DNA of 64,000 nt, taken from NCBI RefSeq assembly GCF_001522545.3, contig NC_031773.1:26299685-26363684 (forward strand), read 5' to 3'. How positions within the stretch are numbered: the first letter of the stretch is position 1; each line of letters starts with the position of its first letter. Below, one piece after another: positions 22,501 through 36,402 of the stretch. Source of the stretch: Parus major (Eukaryota; Chordata; Aves; Passeriformes; Paridae). Below the pieces are notes generated by a model. The model was not told where the DNA came from. It made no database searches and saw nothing but the letters and a program-made list of their open reading frames with translations. Both the position numbers and the translations under genes were made by a program.

Positions 22501-25500
22501 AAAATTTGATTTCTTGACTTGGTCATTAAAGATTTGCACAAGCTCATAGAGCCAGTAAAAGATCAGGTCCTCATCATCCACACTGATAATTCTTCTTACA
22601 GTCCTTATGCCAAGGCTGTCTTTCATTTTTCTCTCTCCAAGAATAATGAAAGTAGCACACATGTGAAAGCCTAGGTAGAAAACTTCTTCATATTTAAGGA
22701 AAAAAGGTTGGGTTCCCAATCCATGATTATTTGACTTTGATTCTAAGCAATTTCACTTTAACACAGCATGTGTTAATATATTTTCAGCGGTAAGAAATCC
22801 ACTTAAAATTATCTTTATAGGATAAGTGGGTGAGAGAAAGAGAATGTAGTGTCAATGTTTACTTGAATATCATACTAAATTTATAGTATGCCACATTCTT
22901 TCATCTAAAAAGGAAACCACTGTTTCTTGTTTCTTGTTCCTTGTGTAAATAAACTGTTAGGAAATCACTTCCATTTCCTATATATTTTATTGGTTTGACA
23001 AAAAGATAGGCTGTTTCCTTTCGATAGCCAGGCATAATGCATGCTATGTTTTACTTGTCTTCAATACAAAAGTGAATTTCCTTCTGTCTATAAAACACCT
23101 CTTTAGATTGCCTAGGACACAGGTCTGCAGCCACTGAAGAAGTCTGCTTCATTGGTCTTAAGAGTCTTGGGTTTAACAGCAAGGTTTTTGACTTTTGTTT
23201 CTCTGATTTTTTTAATTCGTTCTGAGCTTCAGAAATATCTTGACAAGATTGAACCAGAAACACCTATTATTGTAAACTAACAGTCCTGAGTTGTTTAGTG
23301 TGAAAGACTGGATATTCTATTGAATCATTGAATACAGTAGCTATTTTTACCAGAAAAATTAATGGCCATGAAGTCATAGAAATGAATATATAGGTTTATC
23401 GCAGATAGTAAGCTTGGGATGGAGAAAAAAGCAAGGAACAACTATTTTCAAAACATTATTGTACTTTGCCTTTCTATCCCCCCACCTGCCCCACTGCAAG
23501 CCCACCTTTTCCCCAATAACAAGCACATTGTTCAGCATAAAGTTTATACATCACCAATGAACTTTTGGAAAGTACAAAACTCTTGGAGACCCCAAGACTT
23601 TTAAAATATTTAGCTTTGTTCCCTTATACCACATTATTTTTAAAACCAGTTATAAAAATATCAGTGTTTCTAAACAAGCAATGACTTTAATAAGATTTGT
23701 ATTTAAGTAGTATAGAATTCTTCTTTATAGAAGAAATATTCTGGAGGTTAATGATTTCTTTTGAGCAAGCTTGTCAGTTTGCTTTATTTTGGATTTAAAG
23801 ACAATAATACAAAGTACATTATAGCTACTGAACTTCAAGATTAGGGTGTCACTAAAATTAGCTGAAAGACTTCTTTGAGGCAAAGGAAAACAGTAAATAA
23901 AAATATTTTTAAATAGTGGCAGTGGTGCATATTTTTAAAATTATTATTTCACATCTCAAATAACAAAGGACTAAGAGGTTGACAAAGGTAAAAAATCAAA
24001 GAAACATGTAAATGGGAGTATGAATATAAATAAAATGGGAGCATGGTGAAGACTAGGACCCATAAAGGTAATTGAACCTATGACCCCAACAAATCAATAT
24101 TTGAAATACAAAGAATATAGCTCAAAGAAGAAGTTGCACTATATCTAGACATTGTGATCTCCCCTGATACAACTTTTTATGGTCTATTAAAAGTCAGAGC
24201 ATACTTCTTCTCACCTTCTGGACCTCTAAATCTGCACTGAAATTACAGGTAGTTGTAAGAGAGATAGGATATTGGATAAAGGCAAGTATTTGGGGGAAAT
24301 TGAAAATGGTACCCATTCTTGCCCACTTGCTTGCTTGAATCTTGCTTTATTCCCTTTGAATAATATCAAATTTCTTTCAGAAAAAGGTAGAAAAAAATTT
24401 ACCAAATACTGTCATAGCATAGTTCTGTCAAAATCTAGAGTTTCATTCTGTTAGTATTTTCAAGTATAATGATGGCCCAAATTAGCATAAATGTGTATAC
24501 CCAGCAGAACATTTGAAATTTATTTCCAACTATTTTTTAAAGTGTTCATTTATATCAGCAGAAATATTTGTTTAAAAATTTTGAAATATTCATTAATGAT
24601 ATACTAAATACAGAGCGTAGTTATTTTTAAGAAAAAAATATTGAAGAACTGAATTTCTTCCTCAGTAGAACTTTTACTGAATTGTCAAATTTCTATGTAA
24701 TGTTTTGATTTTTATGAATGTGTTCCAGATACTTGGCCTGAAACATTTATAGTAAGTCTTTAAATATTTAGTGTCTTTTTCAAGCCCCAGTTCTTCAAAT
24801 TATCTAATCAGATGTAAATTTTCGCCATAAAAGAGAGAAACATCACATTCTTACTGTTGTGAAATAAATTTCAGTCGTGTGATCAAATTTCACCCTGAAG
24901 GACAAAAATCCACAAGATGAATACAACATTCTCACTAATGATCTGTATCTTTATAGGTCTAATCTGTTTGATGACATTTTTGTGGGTCAGCTTTTCACGG
25001 GGTCGGAAACAAGGCACAAGCAAACTTCCCAAACAGTACAAGGAGCACTGAGCAGGTGCCCCATCTACAAGGGTGGTGGGGAACAGGGAAACTCTCAGAG
25101 CACGCTTGGCTGGAAGACACAAATGAGGTTTTATCTGTGAGAAAGGAGCAAAAACATTTCCTGTTGGGTTCATTGGGTAAGGTGGGGTGTGTGAAGGGTG
25201 CCCTTGTTGATCTAATCTGCAGAGCCCTTACTTTGAGGAGCTGAAAGAGGAAAAGTATGCTGTAAAAATGTTAAGATGATTTGAGTTTTCACCTATCTGA
25301 TGCAAAGAGGTTTAAGTTTTGGGAGAAGTGTCACTGCGGGAGGTGTTTTGGAAGTTATAGAATATGTCCATGATGAATTTCTAAGAGTCATTAAAGCTGC
25401 ATTGAACTTCAAATAAGGATTTTTTAGAGTTTAATATAATTGAGTCTGAAAGGAAAAAAAATATTCAATATTATAGGTGTCCCACTTTCTAAATAAATTA

Positions 25501-28080
25501 TTAGCAATGAAACTAAACCTGAATGCTGACTAATTCAAGTGATTCCTGCTCTTCGATGTTTCAGCTAAATATAATTATTATACTTTAAAATTACTTTTAA
25601 AACTATTTTCTTCCTAACAATGCTGTTTGCATCTGTATTTATTATATGTAACAAATTTTAACTTGAAGTAATACTATATTTTCTTTTATATATAAACAGT
25701 GTGCAAAAAAATCTGAGTTTAAAAACAATTTAAAACACTTAAAGGATGTCAGTGTGAGATACTTAAAGCATCAGCTGAATCTGCAGGGGGTAAATTGCCC
25801 TTGAAAGACACAAAGACAGTTTAAAGGGGAATTTAAAATCTCTCTCTTGGGTTTGACAATATTAATTTGTCTCAACTATTTCAGAAGTGCCCTGGCCACA
25901 GTGACGCTTTCCTAGGTGCATTCTAATAAGGTGATACTGTGTCATTAAAAGAGATGGCATTCAGCAGAGAACAGTAACTCAAAAGCAATTGTCATGGAAT
26001 ATAAGGTGATCTGTTACTAATAAATGAAAATTGTGTGTACTTTATGAGATCAGAATAATTATTCTGCAAGCATACCACAATGCATTGTGTGTAGAGGCAA
26101 TGCCATTTTTTTAAACTGATATATAGTGCTGTACAGCATTGTTTTCTCAACTAGACTAGTGTTTCTTCACTATCAGTAAACTGCTGAAAGGTCATGTCTG
26201 CCAGATTTCCAATGTTCTGGCTGTTTGGTGTTGCTTTTACCTATAGGCAAGTATTACAGGAGTGGCAATTGTCATACTCTTAGAACAAATCATTTTTGGA
26301 AGCACCGTCATTGTTTTCTAAAGGTGCATATCACTTAAACAGATCTTGGCAGCAAGCAGATTTTTCCATGGGGAGCTGGAAAAAAATGATTCCTGAGTAG
26401 GCTGAGGGTTTCAGATATTAAGCAGAAAGAAGATCAAGAAAGCTCAACTTATTATCTACCCATATGGTAGAAAGAAACAAAAGCAAACAAGAGATACACT
26501 TTGAATCAAAGTGAGAGGAGGGCTGAGTAATTTGGTGACAGTTATCTTTTTGTTCAGCAGAGCAAGTAGATGCCACATATTGAGAAAATGTTTTCTTTTG
26601 CTGGCTGCCACAACACCAATGTTCACATCTTCATTTATTAAGGTTTTCTCAAGGCCACATCTATGGGATTGTTTCAGGCCTAGGAAAAGTGACAGCATTT
26701 ATTGCACAGAAGATAATTCATTACAAAACAGCAAAGCTGGTGTATAGCTGGGGTACACATTATCCATGTATTTTTTTTTTTAGAAACCCAATAGTGCTTC
26801 CACTGGACTGTCTCCAGACCAATGCCTTTCTGCTAAGATATTTATATTTATTAGGACCCTTTTACTCTAGCATAAGATTGACAAGTTCAATGATAAGTAA
26901 GAATAATTTAGATAGTGGTACTGCAAGGAAAAAGGCAATTACTCCCAGCTGGATGAAAGAAATTTTGGAACAGTATTTCACGCAGTAATTATTTTAAATG
27001 TTTTAAACTCTTAAAGTCTTTCAGAGACAATATTCTTTTTTCTTATTTTTACATTAGATCAAACCAGATACTGGTGCTAAAGAACCCACAAAGCCTTCTT
27101 TGTATCACTGAACCAGACTTGTCCTCTCCAAGTGCTGTGAAGATATGTGCTAGATTTGTGCTTCCCACCATCAAAGGTAGCAGAAAACTTCACATACACT
27201 GTTCTCATGAGATGTCAAATATATATAAATTATGGTAACCATATATATTTCAATCCACTGTGATCCAGTATTAAAACTTCTATTTTACTTTACCAGGAAA
27301 AGTTGACAACAAGCAATGACAGTGCATGACAGCAGATTGACTAGAACACTATTAGAATTGATCTAACAATGTCAAGGTGGTTAATTCTGGTTTGGGTACA
27401 GATTCTAGATAGCAGCTCATGCAGAGATTAAAAGAATTTGTATCTCCTATGTAGTTTCAGGAAGTTCAGGACACCTGCAGCAGGCAGCAATACAGATGTG
27501 GAGTTCACAGATGTGTTCTCACTCCACTTGAAAGGAATGAACCAGTATCAACTACCATTTTGGTCCCTTCAGCAGTCACTTCTGTTCAAATACTCCTACT
27601 TGAAAACTGCCAGTGATCTGAATCATGGCAGTACAGTCTGTGAAGAAAGAATTTCTTTTAGGAAATCAAAATCACTTTGGCACTTCTGGGTCAAAAGCCA
27701 AGTGTTATTTTCTATTGGAAAAGTTATCGGAAGTTCACACACTACTTGAAATATAAGTGTCAGAGACCTCTCACCTAGAAGCCAGATTCACTCCACACTA
27801 ACCTGAAATTCCAAACAATTTTAGTCTTTGTGGTATAAACACAACCTGTTTCTGTATAAGGTATGAATAAATTTTAAATGTTAAAGGTAAACATTATTTT
27901 TGTAAATCATTATGCTATAGTAATTCCTATTTTAGCATGAATAGCCAAGTTTGAATAAAATCCTTCCTTTCAAAACACATTTTGTTTTAATTTCCATATT
28001 TTCTTTCTAACAGAGATTGCTGTATACAATTTCAGAAATTTGTTCCTTCTTTAAAGTCTGAATGTGTCCTCTAACTTAAT

Positions 28081-29185
28081 AGGATGCATCCATGGTGAGG
28101 GAGCTGGTAGATGTCATTGCTAGGCCACTCTCAATTGTCCTTGAAAGTTCATGGGAGGTTCCTGAGGACCTGAGGACTTCTGTCTTCAAAAAGGGCAAGA
28201 AAGGAGACCCAGGGAACTACAGTGTGGTTCCTTGAAACCACTTGAAAGGTGATGGGGAAAATAATTCTGGAAGCTATTTCCAAATCTATTAAAAAGGTTT
28301 GACCACCAAGCCACCAAGAGTGACTGTGAACAGTCGGTATGGACTTTTCTGACCAGCCTGATAGGTCAGCCACTGCTGGTACACTCCAGGGGCTCATTCC
28401 AGGAAAGTACTCACTTACCTCTCCCTTAATGACCTGGACAATGAGCAGACTGCATGCTCAGAAGGAGTGATACACACTTGGGAGGAATGGATGACACGCC
28501 TAGTTGATGTTCTCCCATTCAGAGGAGCTTCAGGAGGCTGGAGAGACGGGCTGACAGGGAGCTCATGGAGGTCCACAAAGTAAAACACCAAGTCCAGCAC
28601 CTAGGCAGGAATAGCCTGGTGCATTAATACACACAGTATAGGCTAACCAGCTGGAAAGCTACTTTACAGAAATGATCCTGGGAATCCCTGTACAGACTGA
28701 GTAGTCAGAAGCCAGCAATATGACCTTGGAGAAAAGAAGGCTCCTGACAGGTATTAGGAAGAGTGTCACCAGCTGTTTGAGGATGATGGCCCTTCCCCTC
28801 AACATCAGTAAGGCACATCCCAGTACAAGAGTCATGGACACTGAGTTCAGAGACAATAAGGGCCTTGGACCATCTGACATACCAGGTACACCAGGGAGAC
28901 CTTGCAATGTTCAGTCTGAAAAGTGAATGTTCAAGGATGAGATGGAAACAAACTCCTCTCTGTAGTGCCCAGCAAGGTAGCAGAAACTAACTGAAAAAAA
29001 GGAAATTCCACTTAAACATCAGAAATATCAGTCTCCAGTCTTGGAGATATTCAAAATCCGACTGGATACCTTCCTTATCAACCTGCTCCAGCTGGTTGTG
29101 CGAATGGCTGTGCTGTGAGAATGGGAGTTGGACTAGAGGATATCCAGGGTGCCTTCCCACCTCAGCAATTCTATAATTCACTGAT
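28081..29185 (+). mobile_element. CR1 LINE, 5'-truncated copy (plus strand)
   Basis: The sequence enters CR1 within the reverse transcriptase region (the text around 28150-28260 with TTCAAAAAGGGCAAGAAAGG). It runs to the characteristic 3' UTR around 29030-29170 (GGAGATATTCAAAATCC, then GTTGGACTAGAGGATATCC) and ends with degraded octamers at about 29165-29185. All frames carry stops and shifts. The segment that should encode the conserved INDLD box survives only as a distorted NDLDN near 28425-28442. It appears older than the copy at 59.9 kb. The 5' part is missing, as is usual for CR1 because of incomplete reverse transcription. Confidence 0.9.
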
Positions 29186-32100
29186 TTGGTCACTTATATT
29201 GAGTCATTGTTGCAGACTTGTTTCTTTAATTTACTTGGGCTTAGAATTTCTCTTTTTCAAATTCTACTTTTATGTGTTAAAGTCATCCTCATTCATTTGC
29301 AAGGGAAGTCTGAGTTAAGTTGTTATTTTCCATATAGATAGCTAAATGCAACCTCATTGCACAGCAATGCTGATGTTAGTTCTGTTGCCGTTCCAATGCA
29401 ATAGGAATATATTAACAATGAGGAAAACACTTGAAAATTAAAAACATTAATCACAAACTTAATTTCTTTCTATTTCTAAATTTATTTCAGTTAATTCTTA
29501 GATAAGCTGGAATCATATTTATTATAGAATGGAAATGAAAACAAATATTTGTTGTGGTTGAAAAATTTTATATTTATGCCACCACTGTACAATGCTGGAA
29601 CTGGAAGTCATATAGCAACCAGTGAGGAACCATTCTTAAAACAAACATGGAATTGCCATTGGTCTTTCAAACTGATTTTTGTGAATTATAAAATTGATTT
29701 TTGTGAATAGAAAAAAATACACCAAATACAAAACACCTTGCCCACTGTTATGGTGAGTAAAAGAGATAAAAAAAGAGGAATAAGATTTTGGAAAGAAATT
29801 GAGCATATTTCTCTTTCTCTGATGAATCTGTTCCCACAGGTTGTTTCTTGTGCAGTCATTTCTGGCTTCAATTATCAAGAGCTTTTAATTCTGGATCCCC
29901 AAGAACTCTATAATGTACATTTTTCACTTGTTCCTAGTATCTATGAACATAAAATAAGTCTTGAAAATATCCCTATATGACTCTGGGCTACCCTTATTAG
30001 GACCTGAGTCTTTTATTTTACAGTATGACTGGGCAAAAGGATGCAAACCAGCTGTAAGCCATCAGCTAGAAGTGGATGTGCTTTTGGCCATAGCAAGTCA
30101 GCCACAATAAAAATAATGCAGCTGCATGGCTTCTGATTCAGTATCTGTCAGCTGAGATCCTGCACAGCTGCATAGCTGTCTCCTACCTGGCCATCCAGGT
30201 ACATCTTTCTGCAACAGAACAAGTAGATCTAGTGCTCCCTAGGCAAGTACAGGCAGTAAAAGACAAATGATGTAGCATACAATTGCTGCACAGCAGCAAT
30301 GTCTAGGGAAACAAGATTTCATTGTGTTTGCAAAATCTAGTGAACTTTAATATGGCCCGAAGCACTCACATGGAAACACCAAAGAGCTGCTGTACAACAC
30401 TGCCATTTATTTTTGTATCTTTCAGATGGCGCCCACCTGCAATATAGCAAGGGTGGGAGATGAAACTCCCTGCAGTAGTTTGTTTATGTCAAGCAGATCT
30501 CCTACTGTGCCCTGTGGAGAGCAGCAGTTGACAAAGGGCAGTCTTTGGTCCAGGAGGGTATTGGTTGCATTGTGAAGTCAGTTAAGGAAAGAGTTTGAGC
30601 TGATGCATGTTCCCTGAGAGCACAAGTCCCCAAGAAAAGTCAGCAGATCAGCATAAACCCAGCATATATAGGAATGGAGCCAGGGTGTGAAGCAGCAAGA
30701 GATCCCCTTTCCCACTACATGAAACCCCAGTAAAATAGCAAAAGTATGGAGGAGACAAAGGCAAATTTAGGCAAATAAGTCACTACATAAGCCTTCCCCA
30801 AAGTATATGGTTTGGCACAAGCCACAGTGAGACTGTGCTGCTCCTAGGAGGTCAGGTTTACAGCCAATGGTCGAACTGCTCAGAAAGCATGGAAGTGATG
30901 GTGCTAGAGACACACTCTTTCAAAAATGAAACATTAAAAAAGATCTAAACAGAAAGGTAGTAATTAAACTAGCAAATAAATCATAAGGAAAATTAATATT
31001 CAAATGCAAAGATCTGTATCTTTTTTGTGTGTTTTTTTTACACTTTATCTAAATATCACTGCTCAGGTAGTTCAGAGAATTTTTGAATGACCCACACAGT
31101 CTGTAAGTGTCACATTAGTACATTCATACAACCAGAAATTGTTGTGGTTCAAGCTGAAGTACATCTTTCCAGAAACTCTAGAAATCCTCCAGCTTTAACT
31201 CTCTTATTGTTACTAGCCTATTAAACAATATAATTTTGCCACTCTTCTGGGAGCACAAAGAAATTGAAAACAATATGCATGCTTTATTTGCTAAGTAAAT
31301 TGTCATAAACTATAGCACAGCTCTGAGCACTATGATAAATCAGTAGATAATGTTTTCTTTATTTATTGACATGATAAAATAGATTAACATGTTCAGCTCT
31401 AAATGGTCACCTATTTTTGTTAAACTGTGTACAAGTGCTCAGTACATAATATCACATCCAAATAATTATAAACATGCTTAATTCACAAGTTGTCTGTGAA
31501 TGCTGGGGGTGATAGAATGCTCCCTGCCTCTGATGGTGCCCTACCTCTGCCAGCAAACACCTTGAAAAGAGGTTAAAGAAAGGCTAAGCATGCAGTCACA
31601 CAGGATTTAAAAGAGTCACTGTGGTCATGGAAGTGCTGAAGGCTGGGCAGAGCATGGTATGGAAGGCTGAAACACATTAGATGACACTGAACCCCATCTG
31701 CCTTTTATTTATGCAGTACTTGTAACCTCAAAATCCTCATTTAGCTTTTGCTTGACTCCATAAGCATGCACTTCTACTCTTTAGTGGTTCTAGCAGCCAG
31801 TTATATATAGATCTAAAACCAGCAGAACCCCATCAAGAATTCAGGCTCCAGAAACACATACCACGAGTGTCCCATCAAGGCACTCCTCTGTAATGAAAAA
31901 GGATGGGCCTTTTAGGCTTGAAGTGCTATAGGCAGAGTTTACACAGTAGTTTTATGACTGAAATTTTATTCCACTGAAATGATCTGCAATTGCTTGAAAG
32001 CAGAGTAAACAGGAATTCAAACCAGATACTGTAAACTTGCAATTTCCCAGTGCACGGATGATATTTACTGTATTCTCTCTTTAATTAATTTATAAAAAGA

Positions 32101-34736
32101 AAAGTAAATAGATGTTTGTATTTTTATTTTACTGTTTTTCCTGTGAAAATGTGATTTTTTTGGACATCATCTTTATTGCTATGACAGAGTTCACTGGAAC
32201 TGAACAGATACTTTTTAAAATTAGTCTGTCTGCATCATCAGCAGTAATATCTTAAACTGAGACATCCTAAGCTGCATGGGTCCTTAACTAAATGTCTTGC
32301 CACAAGGGGCTTTCATTAGTATTCTGTATTTCAAAAGCCCTTAATGAGGCCTCTGTGGCAGAAGGTGTCCTTAAAATTGTATCCTTGACAAACATCTTTT
32401 TAATGTTAATTGCATTAGGAGACAGTAGTAGAATGGAAAGAAGTCTAAAATGGCAACAATGAAAATGATGTACTCAAGTATGTTCCAAATCATGTAAAAC
32501 AATTAACGTTTACTGAGCATTAATGACTAACATTGTCTTCAGCCAAGTCATTAGCAATACCATCTTTAATGAAAAAGAGTGTAGTTTCACCCCTACAGAT
32601 TCAGTAATACTACTGAAATATAGGCATGAAGCTTCTAGTTTAGACACATTTGAACACTTACTGACTACTTCCATTGCATGATTTAGAAAAGTGTAACTTC
32701 TTTCATGCATCAGAGCACCTACCTTCCAAATAATTTTGCATAAGGATTTAAACAGAGATATTAAGAAGGGAAAAGTTTTCTGTAATCAACATAACGAGGA
32801 GGGGAGGGGGTCGTGACAGAGGAAGAGAATTAAGCATTAAATCTAGTTGAATTTTAAAGTGTTTGTGGTTTGCATTTTACTGTCTAGGTTTGTAATATCC
32901 TATTTGACACACAAGAGCATTTAAACTTAAGGGACCGGAGCAAGAATATAAACCACAATGGCAATACAAGTTGTCCTTTGAAAGACTAGAAGGAAAATAT
33001 TTTCATTTGAACAGAATATACAGAAATGTAAAATGCATGAACACTGTAATAAATGGCTGGAAAGGGAATATATGAATTAGATTACTCTGAAGAGGATGCA
33101 TTTACAGTGCCATTACTGAGCTTAGCTGCTTAAATTGACACTGAGGTGATGCCTAGAAGTGTAATTCATTTTGTGGTTTTAGGCACTGCAATGTAAGTTT
33201 ACTGTGTATGAAGATAAAATCTTATTTTCTTTGCCAATAAAATTCAACTAGAATGAATCTTTGACTGACAGCAGTCAGTGTTCTACCTTCAGTGTCTTTA
33301 AAGTATTATTCTAGGAAACAATGACTTTGATTCTATCTAGAACTCTTGATAAATCCCCCTTAGTAGGCAAGATAAATTAACCAATTCCTTATTTACCTGT
33401 ATTTAGTCTTATGCTCCTATGCAATTTAAAGAGACAACTTCCCAATTTTGGGTCAAAAATATTCTTTTGTATAGATGTAGTGAGTACAGATATTCTGTAA
33501 AAAGGTTTTTTCTTATTGTTAGAAATTGCTCTAAAGGACTAGAGGGTAATACTGCTCTTCTTTCTTCAGCTTCTGAATTCTCCTTCAGAAAAAATGAGCA
33601 CTGTTTGTATGCTTTGAGATTGGAAAACTGGGTTTAACATTAGATTGCAATGAGATTTATTGCTGATTAGCAAGAAGATAAAATGAGGTGAAGAATAGGT
33701 GATTCTAATAATAAAATGAAAGTTAAACCTATCAGGCAAGCCAAAAGGTTTTTCTAGAGCTCACCAGTGTTCCAAACAATATTGGTTTCTGATGAGAGAA
33801 AAAGAAAAAAATATTAGGCAGTATTAATAGCTTTATTTTATTTTCATTACCATTATGTTGCAGGTGGTGTTTCTGTCAGTTCTGTAATATGCTGTAGTAA
33901 GTAATTCAGTGCAGAAGAAAGAAAAAATTTTATGCAATTTTCAGATAATGAATGTGACCCATTTTTTTAATTGCAGGAAAAACTCTACTAGTGACATCAA
34001 AAAAATAGAATACAAAGCACATTACCTATCCAGGTTTTTTCACATGACTGTGAATGCTCAGAAACAAAAAGAAGTGGTATTTATACAGATTCCTGTGCTG
34101 AGATTCCTTCTTTTCTCAAAACTTGTGACCTTGTAATGCCACTTACAATTACTGTAAGAGAACATACATGTCTACACATGTATAAACTGGTTTATTTTTG
34201 CCTGTCTATGCCTAAAGCATAAATATTATTTTAAGCTATACACCAGAAAAAGAAAGTAATAGACAATAAAAATAGCTTGGATTTTTATATGTTCTCATTT
34301 CTGTGATATCAATATGCACATATATTCAATTTGCAGTTGACAATTGAAGAAATGTAAAAGCTATTCAAAAACCAGTAGGAAGCAGAATTATGAGGAGAAG
34401 AAGAATAGGGCAGTGGTAAATAACATTCTTCATGCTGTAACACAATACACACTGACAACTCAATTTTATGTATATATTTTAAGATGGTTACTGTGATATA
34501 AACAATTATTTCAAATGGGTTTAAAAATTTATTCATTTTGAAATACTTCAAGAAAATCTACTAGAATGAAGAAGTTGGAGCAGATTATGCTTCTTGTGGG
34601 TGGAATGTGCTCAACAGTCTTAAAAAAGCACAAGGCATATATGAACACTTAGAAATTCTGATGCTGCTTTTAGCTAGCAGTACCAGAGATGAAGAGCAAA
34701 ATATGAAGTATTTGATGTTTTGTGGGTATTTTAGGC

Positions 34737-34763
34737 CATAGATAGGCTTGCAACCTATCTATG
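34737..34763. other. Perfect 10-bp stem inverted repeat
   Basis: CATAGATAGG (34737-34746) and CCTATCTATG (34754-34763) are exact reverse complements separated by seven bases. Confidence 0.85.
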
Positions 34764-34796
34764 TACCAAAGTACTCTCATCTCTGGTCAAGAATTG

Positions 34797-34804
34797 TGAC
34801 GTCA
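34797..34804. promoter_or_regulatory. Consensus CRE (TGACGTCA)
   Basis: The full eight-base palindrome bound by CREB/ATF factors. It lies 33 bases beyond the hairpin at 34737-34763. The CpG is intact in an otherwise CpG-poor stretch. Function is inferred from the motif only. Confidence 0.35.
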
Positions 34805-36370
34805 GAATTCCTGTCCAGGTAAAGGAAAAGCCCACCCAAACGTTACCTAATAAAGGTGCAGGAAGGTGGGGACCCCGGTTTTTATATTATCTTAAGATCT
34901 CAGACTTTGAGTTTAAAGGAAAAAATACTGCTTTAGAGATTTTGAAATAAAGCATGAAAATTCAACCCTTCTGTATCTTGTGCAGCACCACCTGTCTGAA
35001 CCTACAGACACTAATCACTGCAGAGAGGTTTCAGCAGCATCAGCTGTCTCTCCTAAGAGAGAGGTTCAAAGTTTCAAGAGGATCCTCGGTGTTCCTGTAG
35101 CAACACATGCCTGACTATGGAAGTGTGCCTGAAAGAGAGCAGTGCTGTGCATCTACCTGACTTTAATAAAGTAGCAGTTTTAAGTACAGGGAGATTTTGC
35201 TGACATTCCTGTCTTTCTAAGGAGCCTCTATGGATACTTAAAATGGAAGAGTCAGGGCATTTATACTGTTTTCCACACCAAAGGGTGAGAAGGGCATGTA
35301 ACTACCACGTATCCAAGCTGAGAGTGAGCCTGAGAGGAAGCCCACATAATGCCATGTTTATGCTTAAAGACAGAGCTATCTCTTCCTCCTCCTGGATCCT
35401 TCCTGGAAGAAACCCTGGAGATACTCACAGGAAAAATATTTATAGAAGACAAGCTGAGGAACTGCCCTATTGTCTAGTGCCTCTCTGCTGTCTATCAGCA
35501 GCATGAATGCTATTCAATAGCATTTGCCACCACATTATGATTAAAATGATCAGAAAGTTGCCTTTTGCTTTTATTTCCTATAAATGATGTTGCAATAGAC
35601 AGAGTTCTAGTGTAAGTCTATTAATTTTACAGTCACCTCGGTAGCCTAGATTATTAAAATCATTCAAGCACTGCATTTATAACCACAATGAGAGAGTTAC
35701 CCTCAATTTTTCAAGACATAGCTAATGTAGACTATTTTGGGAGTCAGCACAAGTACTTTGCTTTTTGAGGTTCAGAGTTATGAATGGACAGAGACACAAG
35801 TAAAGGGTCACTATCTGGACACTGCCTACAAGTTTGGGAGAGTTTTGATGAGATTCAGTCTGCAAGGAAGAGACAAGGTGCAACCTCTGAGCAGTAGGAG
35901 CTTGGCAGTACAATTGGGTCAAACTAACTGATAGCACAGCGGTTGAGGAAGAAGTTTCTTACTCTCAGCATATGAATCATGAAAGCCATTAATCTTCCAG
36001 GCACTTTATATAACAACTTGAAAGCATTCGAAAAATTGAAAATCTTTCTGTAAGACTTCCAGGTCTGTTTGTTACTAAAGAAAATAAATGCTGAGCAGTT
36101 AAAGTTTATTGGTTGGGGCAGGAATGCACCATCCATCCCACAACTAAAGTCTGCTTCTCTGAGCCTCTACAATGCAGAATATCTACAGAGGACTGACAGC
36201 TAGAAATTGGTCTTAGGGAGTTCTGCACCTCTGGTGTGCTAACAGTAGACCAAAATTATATTAATTGTATGATATAATACGATATTATTATATTCGTATA
36301 TTTAAAACACCTTGCTCCATGACAGCCTGCACTTGACCCAACATCAGGATGAATAGGATGACCCCAACAT

Positions 36371-36402
36371 TGTCTCTGACAATGTCTCTGACTGTCTCTG
36401 AC
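36371..36402. repeat. Three copies of TGTCTCTGAC
   Basis: Copies lie at 36371-36380, 36383-36392 and 36393-36402, in a small GC-richer island bounded by AT-rich DNA. Confidence 0.85.

Larger units (their letters stand above)
12297..28080. other. Long AT-rich gene desert
   Basis: I find no recognisable exon, RNA gene or transposon in this interval. Simple repeats are listed separately. Two short inverted repeats lie at 18987-19018 and 19070-19091. Modestly GC-richer islands occur at about 14390-14620, 15780-16040, 18420-18560, 20740-20790, 24980-25250 and 27440-27760. Each contains an open frame of 60-105 codons, none of which I recognise. The island at 14390 has a pyrimidine tract ending CCCCAG at about 14457, which resembles a splice acceptor, but no matching donor or recognisable peptide supports an exon. 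Distal enhancers could be present but cannot be told by eye. Confidence 0.5.
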
